A model generated the notes under the pieces. The model did not search any database. It saw only the letters and a program-made list of their open reading frames with translations, and was not told where the DNA came from. From Vitellaria paradoxa (Eukaryota > Streptophyta > Magnoliopsida > Ericales > Sapotaceae), in contig CM034242.1 in assembly GCA_019916065.1 (NCBI GenBank), positions 12,592,879-12,656,878 of the forward strand: a stretch of 64,000 bases of DNA, given 5' to 3'. A program made the position numbers and the translations under genes. This document shows, one piece after another, positions 50,201 through 61,594 of this stretch (position 1 is its first letter; each line of letters begins with the position of its first letter).

Positions 50201-53200
50201 GTTCAGGATGTTGACATTGACCCTGAGCTCAAAAAGATTTCCCTTTTCTACAAACCAGATTTGACAGGACCTAGAAATTTTATCCAAGTTATTGAGTCGA
50301 CTGGATCAGGACACTTCAAAGCGACGATATTTTCGGAAGGAGGAAGAGAAACCCATAAACAGGAGGAAATTAAACAGTACTACAGATCCTTTCTATTGAG
50401 CTTGGTGTTCACAATTCCAGTCTTCTTGACCTCTATGGTCTTTATGTATATCCCTGGACTCAAGCATGTTTTGGATACCAAAGTTGTGAACATGCTTACC
50501 GTTGGAGAAATTTTGAGATGGGTTTTATCTACCCCTGTTCAGTTCATCATTGGCTGGCGATTCTACACTGGTTCTTGCAAAGCATTGTCTCGTGGTTCTG
50601 CCAATATGGATGTTTTGATCGCTTTGGGAACAAATGCTGCCTACTTCTATTCAGTCTACTCTGTCTTAAGAGCTGCAACTTCTCCAAATTTCAAAGCCAC
50701 AGATTTCTTTGAGACTAGCGCCATGCTCATTTCATTCATTCAACTTGGGAAGTATTTGGAGGTTTTGGCTAAGGGAAAAACATCTGAGGCCATTGCAAAG
50801 CTTATGGACTTGGCTCCTGAGACTGCAATATTATTAACCCTTGACGCAGAAGGGACCGTGATACATGAAGATGAAATTGATAGTCGGTTGATACAAAGGA
50901 ATGATGTGATTAAAATTATTCCTGGTGCAAAAGTGGCATCAGATGGTTTTGTCATTTGGGGGCAAAGCCACGTAAATGAGAGCATGATAACTGGAGAAGC
51001 CCGACCTGTTGCAAAGAGAAAGGGTGACATAGTGATCGGTGGCACAGTAAATGAGAATGGTGTGTTACATATTAAGGCAACTCGGGTTGGATCGGAGAGT
51101 GCTCTTTCCCAGATTGTTCGGCTTGTTGAATCAGCACAGATGGCTAAGGCTCCTGTGCAGAAATTTGCTGATCGCATTTCAAAATTTTTTGTGCCTCTGG
51201 TAAGCATATTATGTTTTTGTCTTTCTTGAGAATATATGTTTTATTTCTTGATGCACTATACTTCCTGGATTTCTTTTGTTAAAAGAAATGCCAAACAGTT
51301 ATAGATGGTCTCCAAATGATTGATAATTCTTGGTCTTCAGCAACGTCACTAACAATTGACTACGTTACCAAGGTTATAATTCTCTCTTGTTCCACTTGGT
51401 TTGCCTGGTTTTTGGCTGGAAAGTTTGGTTGGTACCCAAAATCTTGGATACCGTCTTCCATGGATAGATTTCAGCTTGCACTGCAGTTTGGCATCTCTGT
51501 CATGGTCATCGCCTGCCCGTGTGCTCTAGGCTTGGCAACACCTACTGCTGTTATGGTTGGTACTGGTATTGGTGCTTCTCAAGGTGTCCTAATCAAAGGC
51601 GGCCAGGCACTTGAAAGTGCACACAAGGTCAGCATGAGAAGCCAATCTTACTGGTTACTTCTTCTTATACAAGTAGAACGGTAAATGCATAGCTGCAATG
51701 CAGACTTCTGAAACTCATTCTGGGTTTTGCTCAAATTCAAAATTCTATCAATTTATTTTTGCCAATCAACTTTAAACTGAAGCCAGTCAAAGTCCTAAAC
51801 CTTGCACAAAGTTCTTCTGTAAACATATTTGAAAATTATTTGAATTATTTATAATAATGTCTTGAAGTCAATGTATTGCTGTAGGTGAACTGCATTGTCT
51901 TTGACAAGACTGGAACTCTCACAGTTGGCAAGCCAGTGGTTGTTAACACACGACTCTTGAAACCTTTGGCGCTTGAAGAATTCTACGAACTGATTGCTGC
52001 AGCTGAGGTACATTTTCTCTATTTAGGGCTCTAGATTTTTTGCTTTATTATACATTTTTTCAGCCGGAAACACCTGATTAGAGCTGGTCTCAGAAATGGA
52101 GTCTCATGGAATTTTGTGACTTCTAAGACTTGCTTATTGTATGGCTATGGGTGACAGAAAGTTGGTCCAACTATCATATTCAGACTTTTCATTGAAGTGT
52201 ATGACATCACTTATTTTGGCAAGATGTAACTTTGCTTTGGAATCAGAGACATATCAGCTCAGTTTTGAAGATGGCCTCCAATTCCAAAGCTTGGGTTGCA
52301 TGTCTCCAAATGCATTCTTAAGGTTCTGGTCCTTCTGGATTAAAACCCCTTTTTTTCTAGTTGATCCAGTTAATGAATAGAGAGACGTGCACAAGCGTGC
52401 ACAAACATGCACAAAAATTCAAACAAGCAAACCATATTTTTCTGTAAAAGCCAGTATTTTACAAGGCTACTAGATTGAAGTTGAGTACAGTAGGGTCCTA
52501 TAGGTTCCATCTTTTGATCAACTGCTAGCTGCATTCCTTCAATGCCATGTTTGGAACATGGATTCGTGGAGGAATTAATAATTTGCGTAATTTTTGTACA
52601 CTTAACCAAGTAAAAGTTAAGTTTTGTTCATAAATATCTATTTATTTTAATCTCATTTTTCTAACTCAATAAAAAAAATGAAATAAATTTGACTTTTTTA
52701 CTTCATTTTGCATTCCTACTATTTTCCACTACTTTTCCTTTCTCTCCACAAAACCATGTTCCAAATGCAGCCTAAATGTAAATCAGCTCCATTGCTTTTA
52801 TATTCATGCTGATTTTCTATCTAAAAATGACTGGCAATAATTTTGCCATTTTGTATTAGGTGAACAGCGAGCACCCCTTGGCCAAGGCCATTGTCGAGTA
52901 TGCCAAGAAATTCAGAAATGATGAAGAGAATCCTGCCTGGCCAGAAGCCCAAGACTTTGAATCCATAACTGGCCATGGAGTGAAGGCTGTTGTTCGGAAC
53001 AAGGTCATAATTGTAGGAAACAAGGGTTTGATGTTGAATGAAAACATAGCCATTCCAGTTGATGCTGAAGAAATGCTAGTAGAAGCTGAAGGACTGGCTC
53101 AAACCGGAATGCTGGTAGCTATAGATGGGAATGTGATTGGAGTACTTGCCATTTCTGATCCATTAAAGCCTGGTGCTCGTGAAGTCATTTCCATACTTAA

Positions 53201-54088
53201 GTCTATGAATGTCAAAAGTATGATGGTTACAGGTGACAACTGGGGAACTGCTAATTCAATTGCCAAGGAAGTTGGAATTGACAGTGTCATTGCAGAAGCC
53301 AAACCTGAGCACAAAGCAGAGAAAGTGAAGGAATTACAGGTACTGTGGCTGCTAGGGATGGTAATTTTGCCTGGGCCCGATAGGGGCGCTAAAATTAACT
53401 GGTAATGGGGCAAGTTCAGGGATAAAAACAATTACCGTAAGCAAGGTACACCTGATTGCCTACTTCCCTTTCCCAATGGAAAACGTTAGCAATATCCTTC
53501 TTTTAAGTTTTGAAAAATCCCCCAGTTCACTAACTTCTATTCATCTTTCAACAATTACATTACCCTTATGTTCTAAATGTCATAGTTTGTGACTGTCAAG
53601 GTTTTCTTCTCTCTCTCTCTCTCTCCCTCCCCCCCCCCCTCATGATGTAATTAAATGTCTTTGAACTACAGGGTTCAAGCTATGTGGTGGCGATGGTGGG
53701 AGATGGCATCAATGACTCACCAGCGCTGGTGGCTGCAGATGTCGGAATGGCAATTGGAGCTGGGACAGATATTGCTATCGAGGCAGCTGACATTGTCCTC
53801 ATGAAGAGCAACCTGGAGGACGTGATAACTGCCATTGACCTTTCAAGAAAAACCTTTTCCCGAATTCGTCTGAATTATATTTGGGCTCTGGGTTACAATC
53901 TTCTCGGCATCCCGATTGCTGCTGGAGCCCTTTTCCCATCCACTGGATTCCGGTTGCCGCCATGGATTGCTGGAGCTGCAATGGCTGCCTCTTCAGTAAG
54001 TGTTGTTTGTTGTTCACTCTTTCTGAAGAATTACAGAAGACCCAGAAGGTTGGACAACCCTGAGATAAGAGGAATTACAGTTATGTGA
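44279..54088 (+). CDS. HMA5: copper-transporting P1B-type ATPase, HMA5 type
   Basis: Six exons (44279-44584, 49811-51199, 51373-51627, 51885-52007, 52860-53339, 53672-54088), all phase 0, give 989 codons plus TGA; Arabidopsis HMA5 is about 995 aa. The family uses ATP to export Cu(I) from the cytosol and is linked to copper detoxification and root-to-shoot loading. In order: two metal-binding domains, GMACSAC (60-66) and GMTCTSC (138-144); a third such fold without cysteines; membrane helices; the TGEA loop ([12 protein letters not shown]); the transport motif CPC (613-615); the phosphorylation site DKTGT (657-661); the HP motif (696-697); TGDN; and GDGIND (861-866). The N-terminus ([14 protein letters not shown]) and C-terminus ([11 protein letters not shown]) also match HMA5 rather than RAN1/HMA7. 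The chosen ATG at 44279 opens that conserved N-terminus. Confidence 0.96.
44812..44834. repeat. C-run with GC palindrome in HMA5 intron 1
   Basis: Ten C residues (44812-44821) run into CCCCGGGGCCCGGGGG, then seven A residues. The surrounding intron is AT-rich. Such a motif may be a true palindromic hotspot or an assembly or base-calling artefact. Confidence 0.7.
45933..48276 (+). mobile_element. non-autonomous LTR retrotransposon in HMA5 intron 1
   Basis: Two direct repeats of about 400 bp form the LTRs: 45933-46333 and 47864-48276. Both begin TGTAGCAGTTTCCAC and share GAATACGAAGT, ATTATTTGTTGAT, CCTCCTCCTCAG and TTTTTCTAGACCCA in order. Right after the first LTR, TGGTATCAAAGC (46336) is an initiator-Met tRNA primer-binding site. 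Before the second lies a purine tract (GGGTGAAGGGGGTGA). The 1.5-kb interior has no gag or pol frame, so it must have relied on another element's proteins. A clean 5-bp duplication was not found. LTR divergence by eye is over 10 percent, implying an old insertion. Confidence 0.8.
52543..52772. mobile_element. MITE in HMA5 intron 4
   Basis: The 230-bp element has good inverted ends: TGCCATGTTTGGAACATGG at the left and CCATGTTCCAAATGCAGCC at the right, extending about 30 bp at over 75 percent match. The flanks are CAA and TAA, a TWA-type duplication with one change. The same family recurs at 60297-61863 and probably near 43585. Confidence 0.7.
53350..53671 (+). other. 3' part of HMA5 intron 5 with a transposon fragment
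   Basis: At about 53355-53390 GGGATGGTAATTTTGCC and GGGCCCGATAGGGG resemble the end of a plant non-autonomous DNA transposon. A CT microsatellite and C-run (53609-53639) lie just before the acceptor TACAG at 53671. Confidence 0.4.
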
Positions 54089-54884
54089 AAGAATATAATG
54101 TTGAATTCAGTAGTTAATTGTAAATGGAGTGAGAGGTTGCTTGCTTGCTAGCTACTTATTTATGGCCTTTGTCCTTTTGGAACTTGTAAAACAAATGTCA
54201 GTGTTTATTAATTTTCTTAGATATTTGAGTATAAATACCAATGAACATAAATATTAAGTTCGAACGGGATACAACATAACACTATTGTCACTTCACTATA
54301 TTTACCGTTGCATATGTATTATAACAAAAAAAAATTGATGCGGTGAATGTAGAAATAAATAAAATTTATGCTCCGTTTGTTTTAATGTAAAAGATTCCGT
54401 ACAAAACATACTAACGTTTTTTAAAAATATTTCTCCAAAACATGGATAAATTTATTCAAAAATTACTTTATGTTAAAACAAATGAAACTTTAGTATATAA
54501 CCGTTATGTAATAACAAATATATATATTTTTTTAAATTTATGGTATGAGCTGACTTGTGAATAATTAATTAATATGTTTCAACCATATAAATTAAATACG
54601 TAGGTAGTATAATTCACATTTGTGTGATATTTTTAATTTTTATTAATTGATTATACATAAATCGGGTCTATGAAATAATTACTCCCATATACTGTAATGA
54701 ACTCAAAAGCTTGTGTGCACACTATTTTTGCGAGTGCTTTCTCTTGTCTTACAAGCTTCTAGTGCGATTAAGAAATTTGTTTTTCAATTTTTTTTATCTT
54801 CGAGATTCCCTTTAATTTATATTGCTTGTAAGATAGATGTTAGGGCTGCTGTTCACTTTTTTTTTTTTTTTTTAAACCAATATA
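54089..54884. other. 3' flank of HMA5, no gene seen
   Basis: The presumed 3' UTR (54089 to about 54230) is followed by AT-rich DNA and a T-run (54859-54876). No coding pattern. Confidence 0.55.
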
Positions 54885-55231
54885 GGGGGCGTTTGGCAGC
54901 CCAATTTTTAGCATTTTTTCAAAAGTTGTTAGTTAAAATTTTTGGTATATTTGATGAAGTAAGTTATAATTTTTAGAAAAAAAAGTGTAACTTTTGGGTG
55001 TTTGATAAATTTTTTGCAATATTTAGTATTTTTTTAGCAAAACAGTGCAACTTTTGAGTATTTGGTAAATTTTTAAGTAAATTTTAGCAACTTTTTGTGT
55101 GTTTGGTGAGACTTTGAGTGAAAAAATTACTGTAGTAAACCAAAAAAGTGACAAAAATTAATATTTCACCAAACGCACAAAAAGTAACTTTTAGTAAATT
55201 TTTACACTTTTGTGTGTGGCCAAACGCCCCC
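54885..55231. mobile_element. MITE with GGGGGCGTTTGGC ends
   Basis: This 347-bp element starts GGGGGCGTTTGGC and ends GGCCAAACGCCCCC, near-perfect inverted repeats of 13-14 bp. Internal words (AACTTTTGGGTGTTTG, ATTACTGTAGTAAACC) are shared with the 7525-7868 element. The 3-bp flanks are ATA and ACA, a single mismatch. Confidence 0.75.
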
Positions 55232-55721
55232 ACAGATGTTATTTCTTATCTTTTTGATGCAATAACAATGTAAAGGAATTGTAATTGAAAATAGAAGATA
55301 GATACTAATTATTTCATGTATATACAAAAATACATAATAATTTGTTAACGTATTCTGCTTACCATCCATGTTGTATCTTTTTTTGATAATTGTCATGAGA
55401 ATTGTTTGTGCTGTGTCATACTTGTATTTCTATGTTAATACAAACTTGTTTCATGAGTTCAATTAAATCTCTTCCCCCTTTGTTTCTTCGTGCCAGTGCA
55501 TACGGGTGGACCGAAATAAAAGGGTGACTCCTTGATTTTAGACATGAGATTATTAAAATATTATTAGTATTTTTCGTAAAATAAAATACATTCTCCTACT
55601 ATATTATAATTTTGTGCACAGTATCATTAAATATCACGTATAATATAATAAATTTTATAAATAATAAAATTTATTAATAATTATATTTTTGTGCGTGTGT
55701 GGTGACCCCTTGATTTTAGAC

Positions 55722-56028
55722 ATGGTTTACTTTTGTATTTTCTTTTCTGTTTTCTATTTTTGTTTTATGTGTTAAAAATCTAAAAATAAGGAAACAAAAA
55801 ATACTCTATTTTTCTTATTTTGAGATTTTCTTTGTTTTTTTGTTAAAAACTCCCAAAATAATTTTTTGCCATTTTTCATTTCATGTGTAAACTTATTTTC
55901 TGTTTTTGAATATAAATTTTGAAAACATAGGTAACCAAATAAGTTTTGAATTATTTTCTTTATTTTTAAAAGTACAAAATGAAAAATTAGTTCAAAACAG
56001 AAAATAGAAAAACAAACCAAATGAGCTC
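55722..56028. mobile_element. MITE related to 4505-4828
   Basis: The segment runs from about CATGGTTTACTTTTG to AACCAAATGAGCTCG. It shares long internal runs with the 4505-4828 element, such as TTTTCTGTTTT, AAGGAAACAAAAAATA and CATTTTTCATTTCATGTGTAAA-like words. The boundaries are approximate. Confidence 0.55.
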
Positions 56029-56118
56029 GAAATTATTAAAATATCGATGGCATTTTTTGTGAAATAAAGTACATTCTTCCACTATACTGTTAAATAATTT
56101 TGTGCATAGTATCATTAA

Positions 56119-56480
56119 GGCCCTGTTTGGCATACTATAAACCACTAAAAAATTCTATAAATTTTCAACAACTCATCTACCTCTAATTTTTCCGCCATCA
56201 CTAATTTCAAAAAATTCTAATATTTCACTAAAAAAACAAAAAAAATCTGAAAGTAGGTTAATTGAATGTGTAAATTTTTTATACAATCATATTCTTCGTG
56301 TCGAAAGCTTTCAAATGAGTACCATTGTTGCTATTTTTTGTGAATTTTTTTGAATCCATAGGAACGAATTTGGAAAATCGTTCCCACAGTTTGCTACTTT
56401 TCAGGAAAAAATGACGTCAAAATTAACCCAAAATCACATTTTATCTCAATTTATTTTATTTTTTTACTCCAAACGGGGCC
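56119..56480. mobile_element. Tourist-like MITE, copy 2 of a two-copy family
   Basis: This 362-bp element starts GGCCCTGTTTGGC and ends CCAAACGGGGCC. It is flanked by TAA at 56116-56118 and 56481-56483. It is the reverse-complement relative of 42210-42565. It sits between two blocks that are contiguous in copy B of the segmental duplication, which supports it being a later insertion. Confidence 0.85.
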
Positions 56481-57290
56481 TAAATATCACATATAATATA
56501 ATAAGTTTTATAAACAATAAAATCTAATAATAATTATATTTTGTGTGTGTGTGGGGGGGTGATCCCTTGATTTTGGACGTGAAATTATTAAAATATCATT
56601 GGTATTTTTTGTAAAATAAAGTATATTCTCCCACTATATATACTATTAAATAATTTTGTGCATAGTATCATTAAATATCACATATAATATAATAAATTTT
56701 ATAAACAATAAAATTTAATAATAATTATATTTTTTGGTTAATAGGAACATCACTAGTAAAACGCTGTTAAAAGAGTTAGTTAAACCGTTTAGTTATAAAA
56801 AATATATTTACTGATTCAATATACAAGAATAATTTTCTCTCTTCTTAAAAGTGATATCGGTTTTCTTTTACTCTTACTTCGACTTAACTCATTATTCCCT
56901 TCTTAATTGCATAATGAACCCCTATAGTGAAAATCTTAGATCAACCCTTATTGATATAGTACCTAATTTGATATCAATGATTCTCTTATATAATTTTAAA
57001 AAATAGTAACGGCCAATGTAATAGTAGCTAAAAATAGCAGATGTAACAGAGAAAACGAAAGGAGCAATGAAAATGGATGAGTCTAAAAATATTAAACAAC
57101 GGCATTGCATAACAGTAATTGTTGGTTTTTAAAACTATGGCAAACTTTGAACTTTCTGGGTGGTACTCAATGTCAAGATTGAGCCACAAAAAAGAAGATG
57201 ATGAAGAAAGACACAGCAAATCCAAGAAAGGAAATGCCGGAGAGAGGGAAAAAAAAAAAAAGGAAACAATTATAAGCTTGCAATGGCTAT

Positions 57291-58456
57291 GAACGACTCA
57301 ATTTAGGAACGCTAAACAAGCCCTCGAGCAAACGGGACTTATCAAAATGACCAGTATAATAGAAAACTATTTATTTATTTTGGTAATTAGTACATTTTAA
57401 GACCCGTTTGATAATGTTGTTATTTTTTATTTATATTTATCTATCTATATTTTTTATTTTTTATTTTTTATTGTACTTTTTTTTTAAATAAAAACTAAAA
57501 CTACACTTGAAATTGTAATTTTGTTAACAATTACAAATTTTTTATTTTAATAAAAAAATTTAATTCAATAAATATAAAATTTATCAAAATAATAATTTAA
57601 CTATATTATTTATTAAAACAAACTATAATTATTATATCATTTAATTCAATAAATATAAAATACACTAAATATAATTATTATATTATTTATTTAAAACAAT
57701 AAATAAAATATATTTTATAATAATTTAAGTAATTTAATTATGATATTCTTAAAAATAATTTAATATTAATTATAATAATTAAATTAAATTAAATTAATTT
57801 TTTATTGAATAAAAATAATTTAAAAAATATGTTTCATATGAATTAAATTAATTAATTTAATGTAAATTAATTAGTTTAATTTAATTATTTATTAAAAATA
57901 AATTAATAAAATATATTTCATATAATTAACTTCAATTAATTTATTAAAAGAGTAAATTAATAAGATGTATTACATATTAATTTAGTTAATTAAATTAAGT
58001 TAGCTTAATTATATGATGTATTAAAAATATTTTTATTTAATAAAATATTTGAATAAGATAATTTATTTTAGTATGATGCAATAAAAGTGAAAAAAATATT
58101 AATATTGACAAAATATTTGTAACAGAGAAAAAAAGTGAAAAAAAAAGAGTGTATACACTTTTTTTTTTTTTTACCTTTTTCTGTTTTTATTTGTTATTTT
58201 TTAAGAAAATATAAATAAATTTAATAAACATATTTTTATTAACAATTTATAAAATTTTAAAAATATGAACAGAAAAATATAAGCAGTTTACAAATTTTCC
58301 AAACTAAAATAGGAAAAGGTTTCCAATTCTGATATCCAAAGCCTTGACCAACTAAGATTTAACAAGGAAACAAAATTAAAAACGAATCCAATCCCACTTG
58401 GGGAAAGATTTATCAAAGAACAGATTAATTTCTTTAGGAAACCCATTGTATTTGTG
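57291..58456. other. very AT-rich region upstream of the B3 gene
   Basis: At 57400-58260 the sequence is almost entirely A and T, made of TTAATTAAA-, AATAAATA- and TATTATTTATT-like words, with a T-run at 58160-58171. No reading frame has protein character. The stretch is absent from copy B of the segmental duplication. Confidence 0.6.
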
Positions 58457-58593
58457 TATATATATATACATGCAAACATGCCAATAATAAATCTCCTATG
58501 TATACACATTCTCCGCTTAGTTCTTCGTTCTAGGATACATTAACTCTAGCTTCTGCTCCAGTTGTTTCTAAAATCATCGTATGATTCGTATCA
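58457..58593 (+). promoter_or_regulatory. putative core promoter of the B3 gene
   Basis: A TA-rich TATA box (58457-58468) lies about 125-135 bp upstream of the ATG and runs into CATGCA (58469-58474), followed by another CATGC at about 58477. CATGCA is the RY element recognised by some B3-domain proteins. The assignment is motif-based only. Confidence 0.4.
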
Positions 58594-59289
58594 ATGGGAG
58601 AAACAGACCCCTCTCCGTCAAAGCGGAAACTTCTGACAATGGAGGAGGAGCCCGAACCCAACAATATTAGTGCAACTAACGAAGATGATCGAGAAGAGAG
58701 TAGCGGACTCACAAACGAGGCGAGAAAGAAGACGGCGGCGATACCAGAAGTTGTTGCAGGCTCATGGTTCATAATTGAAACGGAGCATGTTGAATTTCAC
58801 GATTTCATGGGTCCTCCCCTGTATCTGCCGCAAAGAGAAGACCCTGTTCCCGACGAAAATCCCGAGTTGAAGAGGCGGAGGATTGAGAGAGAAGTAAATT
58901 TAACTCTCAGGCTCTACGAGAATCCATGGAAGATCCGAAAAACTCTAACGAAGAGTGACGTGAGCGGTCATTTGTGCAGGCTCATCATTCCGAAACAGCA
59001 AGCGGAGGAGCACATATTGGGAGTGTGGGGTGATGATGATACGAGAGCAGCGCAGGCGAAAACCCAGCGCGGAGCCAGGGTGAGAGTTTGGGATTACAAC
59101 ACAGCGTCCGAACACGAATTGGTGTTCAAGCAATGGACTTCGTGCCGGAGCTATGTGTTCACGGAGACTTGGAAGCAGAATTTTGTGAAGAGAAGGGGGC
59201 TGAAGGAAGGAGATGAAGTTGGCATGTACTGGGATTCTGCCACTTCCAGATTTTGTTTCATTGTTTTTGCCCCTCCGCGCTATGCATAG
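58594..59289 (+). CDS. B3-domain protein (At2g33720-like)
   Basis: This single exon of 231 codons starts with ATG at 58594 and ends with TAG at 59287-59289. The N-terminal half is acidic and low complexity (EEEPEPNN, EDDREESSG) with basic clusters SKRK (9-12) and LKRRRIERE (92-100) as possible nuclear localisation signals. Residues 112-227 form the B3 fold: IRKTLTKSDVSGHLCRLIIPK, then RVRVWDYNT, ELVFKQWTSCRSYVF, FVKRRGLKEGDEVGMYWD and FCFIVF. This matches the plant-specific B3 DNA-binding family near At2g33720/At1g10455, usually intron-poor and tandemly repeated. DNA target and role are unknown. A related gene is missing from the duplicated segment downstream. Confidence 0.88.
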   Translation: MGETDPSPSKRKLLTMEEEPEPNNISATNEDDREESSGLTNEARKKTAAIPEVVAGSWFIIETEHVEFHDFMGPPLYLPQREDPVPDENPELKRRRIEREVNLTLRLYENPWKIRKTLTKSDVSGHLCRLIIPKQQAEEHILGVWGDDDTRAAQAKTQRGARVRVWDYNTASEHELVFKQWTSCRSYVFTETWKQNFVKRRGLKEGDEVGMYWDSATSRFCFIVFAPPRYA

Positions 59290-59582
59290 ATAGTTTTTCT
59301 TTGGAATGGTTGATTTGATGAAATTTGGCATGTAATTTTTTTTTTTTTTTTTTGAAAAGGTATATAGATTCGATGAGAGTTGACTCCCTTTGCTGTGAAT
59401 TTCCAGTAATTCTTCTTCTTATGCTTTGGAATGAAATAAGGTTAAATTTGATTTGATTTCGGTTGATCACGTAAATTTTAAAATTTTTATACTGTTTAAA
59501 ATCAAATTTAAAATAAAAGAATTTGATGAGAATTAATTCTTTCTTTAAATCAACTTATGTAAGTGACAAAATTACCATTGTG

Positions 59583-59931
59583 GGTGTGTTTGGAGCCCCA
59601 ACAAAAACCAAAAGTTTCCAAAAGTGAATTTTGGAATTATTATATAATGATTGTTAAATGTTTATATTTGATTTGATATAAAATTATTAAAAATTATATA
59701 AAGTGATACGTGTCAAAATTTTAATGGAGTATTTTAAAAATTTTTGAAATTTTGTGTAATTTTTTGTACAAATGTCAAATCACTTTTTTTAAATTCTGGC
59801 AAAATTCGTTAAAACGCACCATTTTGGTCTGTTCCAACGGCTTTTGAAATTTTTTAGAATTTGAGACCGTGGCAGCTTTTGAAGTTTTTAGAATTTTTTA
59901 AAATTTTTTGGGACTCCAAATACCCCATGTA
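59583..59931. mobile_element. MITE confirmed by an empty site in copy B
   Basis: The approximately 349-bp insert starts GGGTGTGTTTGGAGCCCC and ends GGACTCCAAATACCCC, inverted ends of about 16 bp. In copy B of the segmental duplication (near 63440-63465) the flanking sequences run together without it. Boundaries are good to a few bases. Confidence 0.75.
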
Positions 59932-60535
59932 TCTCATGTTTATTCTATTTTCTCTTTCAAACTAACTGGGTCAAATTTAATACTTCTCTTAAATCAAATC
60001 AATTCAACTCTTAGATTTAAATTTATTTTTCAAACATAAAATTTTATTTATTAAATCAAATCAAATCAATTCGAAAATTTAAAATCAAATTAATCCTAAG
60101 CTAGAAATGTTTCCCAGTGTTAATTAATCTAGTGTTAGCTTTGATAATGAATGATTCTATATATGAAAAAATACTCTTTTATAGAGAGTTGCTGTTATGA
60201 ATAAATAATGAAAAATTTATAGTTTCAGTTTGTTTCTATGTGTTGGTTCATTACAGTATACACTCTCCATAATTTTCATTAAAACTAATATTATAAGGCA
60301 ATGTTTTGAACATGGATTTGTAGAGAAAAGAGAAAATAAAAGCACATAGTAAAAATATAAGACGAAGTGAAAAAGTTAAATTTATTTTATTATTTTAATG
60401 AGTTATAAAAATAAGACTAAAGTAAATAAGTAGTTATCAACAAAATCTTACTTTTATTTGGTTATGTGTACAAAAATTACAAAAATTATAAATTTTCTTT
60501 TTTTTTTATTTTTCCTTTTCACTCCACAAATTTAT

Positions 60536-60736
60536 TGTTAGATTTAGTAATATATATAATTAGTATTCCTTAATTTATACATTTCTTATTTTGTATATCC
60601 TATCATAATTAGGATTACTATCTGCTATCAGGATTAAGATTATTATCCTCTTATATAAGGGACCTTGTAACCTTACATTCTTATACACATCATCAATATT
60701 AATACATAATTCTTTTCTTCTTCTTTTATTCTAACA
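60536..60736 (+). repeat. 5' LTR of the small copia-derived element
   Basis: This 201-bp LTR starts TGTTAGATTTAG and ends TTCTAACA, and is preceded by the target duplicate TTTAT (60531-60535). It contains a TATA-like TCTTATATAAGGGA, a plausible promoter. The primer-binding site TGGTATCAGAGC follows immediately at 60737. Confidence 0.9.
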
Positions 60737-60929
60737 TGGTATCAGAGCATAAGGTTTTCGACCCTGAATAGTTTAAACCTTTTCTCGATATTATGGCAGC
60801 GATCACTGCCATAGCTTATTCTCTTCCTACTAGCCCTCGCTCTTCTTTCCACAATTCATCACCTATCTTGCTATACCAACTCTTCAACACGCCTCCGTGC
60901 GCCTTCAGCCTCTAAACGCGTTTCTTTGA

Positions 60930-61270
60930 GTTTCCTTCAACACGCTTCCGTGCGTCTTTAACCTTTCACAACGCGCTTCTCCGCGTCTCCTTCAACGCGC
61001 TTCCATGCACCTTCAACGCGTTTCTCTGCGGCTTCTTCAACGCGCTTCCATGCTCCTTCAACGCGTTCCTCTGCGGCTTCTTCAACGCGCTTCCATGCGC
61101 CTTCAACACGCTTCCATGTGCCTTCAACGCGTCTCTTTGTGCCTCCTTCAACACACCTCTGTGCCCCTGCAACCTCTCAACATGCTTCTCTGTGCCTCCT
61201 TCAATGCGTCTCTGTGCGTCTTCAACCTCTCAACGTGTTTCTCCGCGCCTCCTTCAACGCACTTCCGTGC
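60930..61270 (+). repeat. 45-bp tandem repeats inside the copia-derived element
   Basis: The unit is TTCAACGCGCTTCCATGC plus CTTCAACGCGTTTCTCTGC plus GGCTTC. It repeats with a 45-bp period from about 60990 to 61095, with half-unit variants out to 61270. Because 45 is a multiple of three the frame stays open across it. The GC-rich CGCG words contrast with the AT-rich surroundings. Confidence 0.85.
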
Positions 61271-61583
61271 TCCTTCAACCTTTCACAATCCTGCCTCTCT
61301 TTACTTCACTGATTCTTCTGTTGAACTGTTTCCTAAGGATGTAGATGTTCCTGCTGTGGTTCCATCTCATGTTCCTGAAACTGTTGATGTTCCTGATGAT
61401 CTCCTTAATAAAGTTGTGCCACCTGCTACAGTCTATCCCGTGGAGTCCCCGTCTGATGATCCTGTTTCTTCAACTGATCAAATAACTGATATCTTCACCA
61501 AGTCTCTTCTGCCTGGCCGGTTTGATGCTCTCGTCACCAAACTCAAGGTGGTCTTTAAGTTGGTCTTTGCTCCACCACCTTGA
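61005..61583 (+). pseudogene. fused remnant frame: tandem repeats plus copia pol tail
   Basis: An open frame of 192 codons runs through the 45-bp array (Leu/Arg/Ser/Gln-rich repeats), then reads an ordinary polypeptide (PKDVDVPAVVPSHVPETVDV), and ends with ITDIFTKSLLPGRFDALVTK, the usual C-terminal signature of copia polyproteins after RNase H. The frame is a deletion product. Whether it is translated is unknown. Confidence 0.6.
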
Positions 61584-61594
61584 GTTTGATGGGG

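Larger units (their letters stand above)
55322..60294. repeat. segmental duplication, copy A (contains the B3 gene)
   Basis: Three blocks recur in the same order and orientation in copy B: 55322-55500 with 61964-62135; 56956-57290 with 62131-62500; and 59327-60294 with 63218-63825. Shared signatures include AATACAAACTTGTTTC, GAAGAAAGACACAGCAAATC and ATATATGAAAAAATACTC. Copy A additionally holds MITEs at 55722, 56119 and 59583 and the B3 gene with its AT-rich upstream region. Confidence 0.8.

Noticed and set aside
50740..51207. 155-codon minus-strand frame opposite HMA5 exon 2
   Set aside because: Antisense shadow of a strongly conserved ATPase exon.
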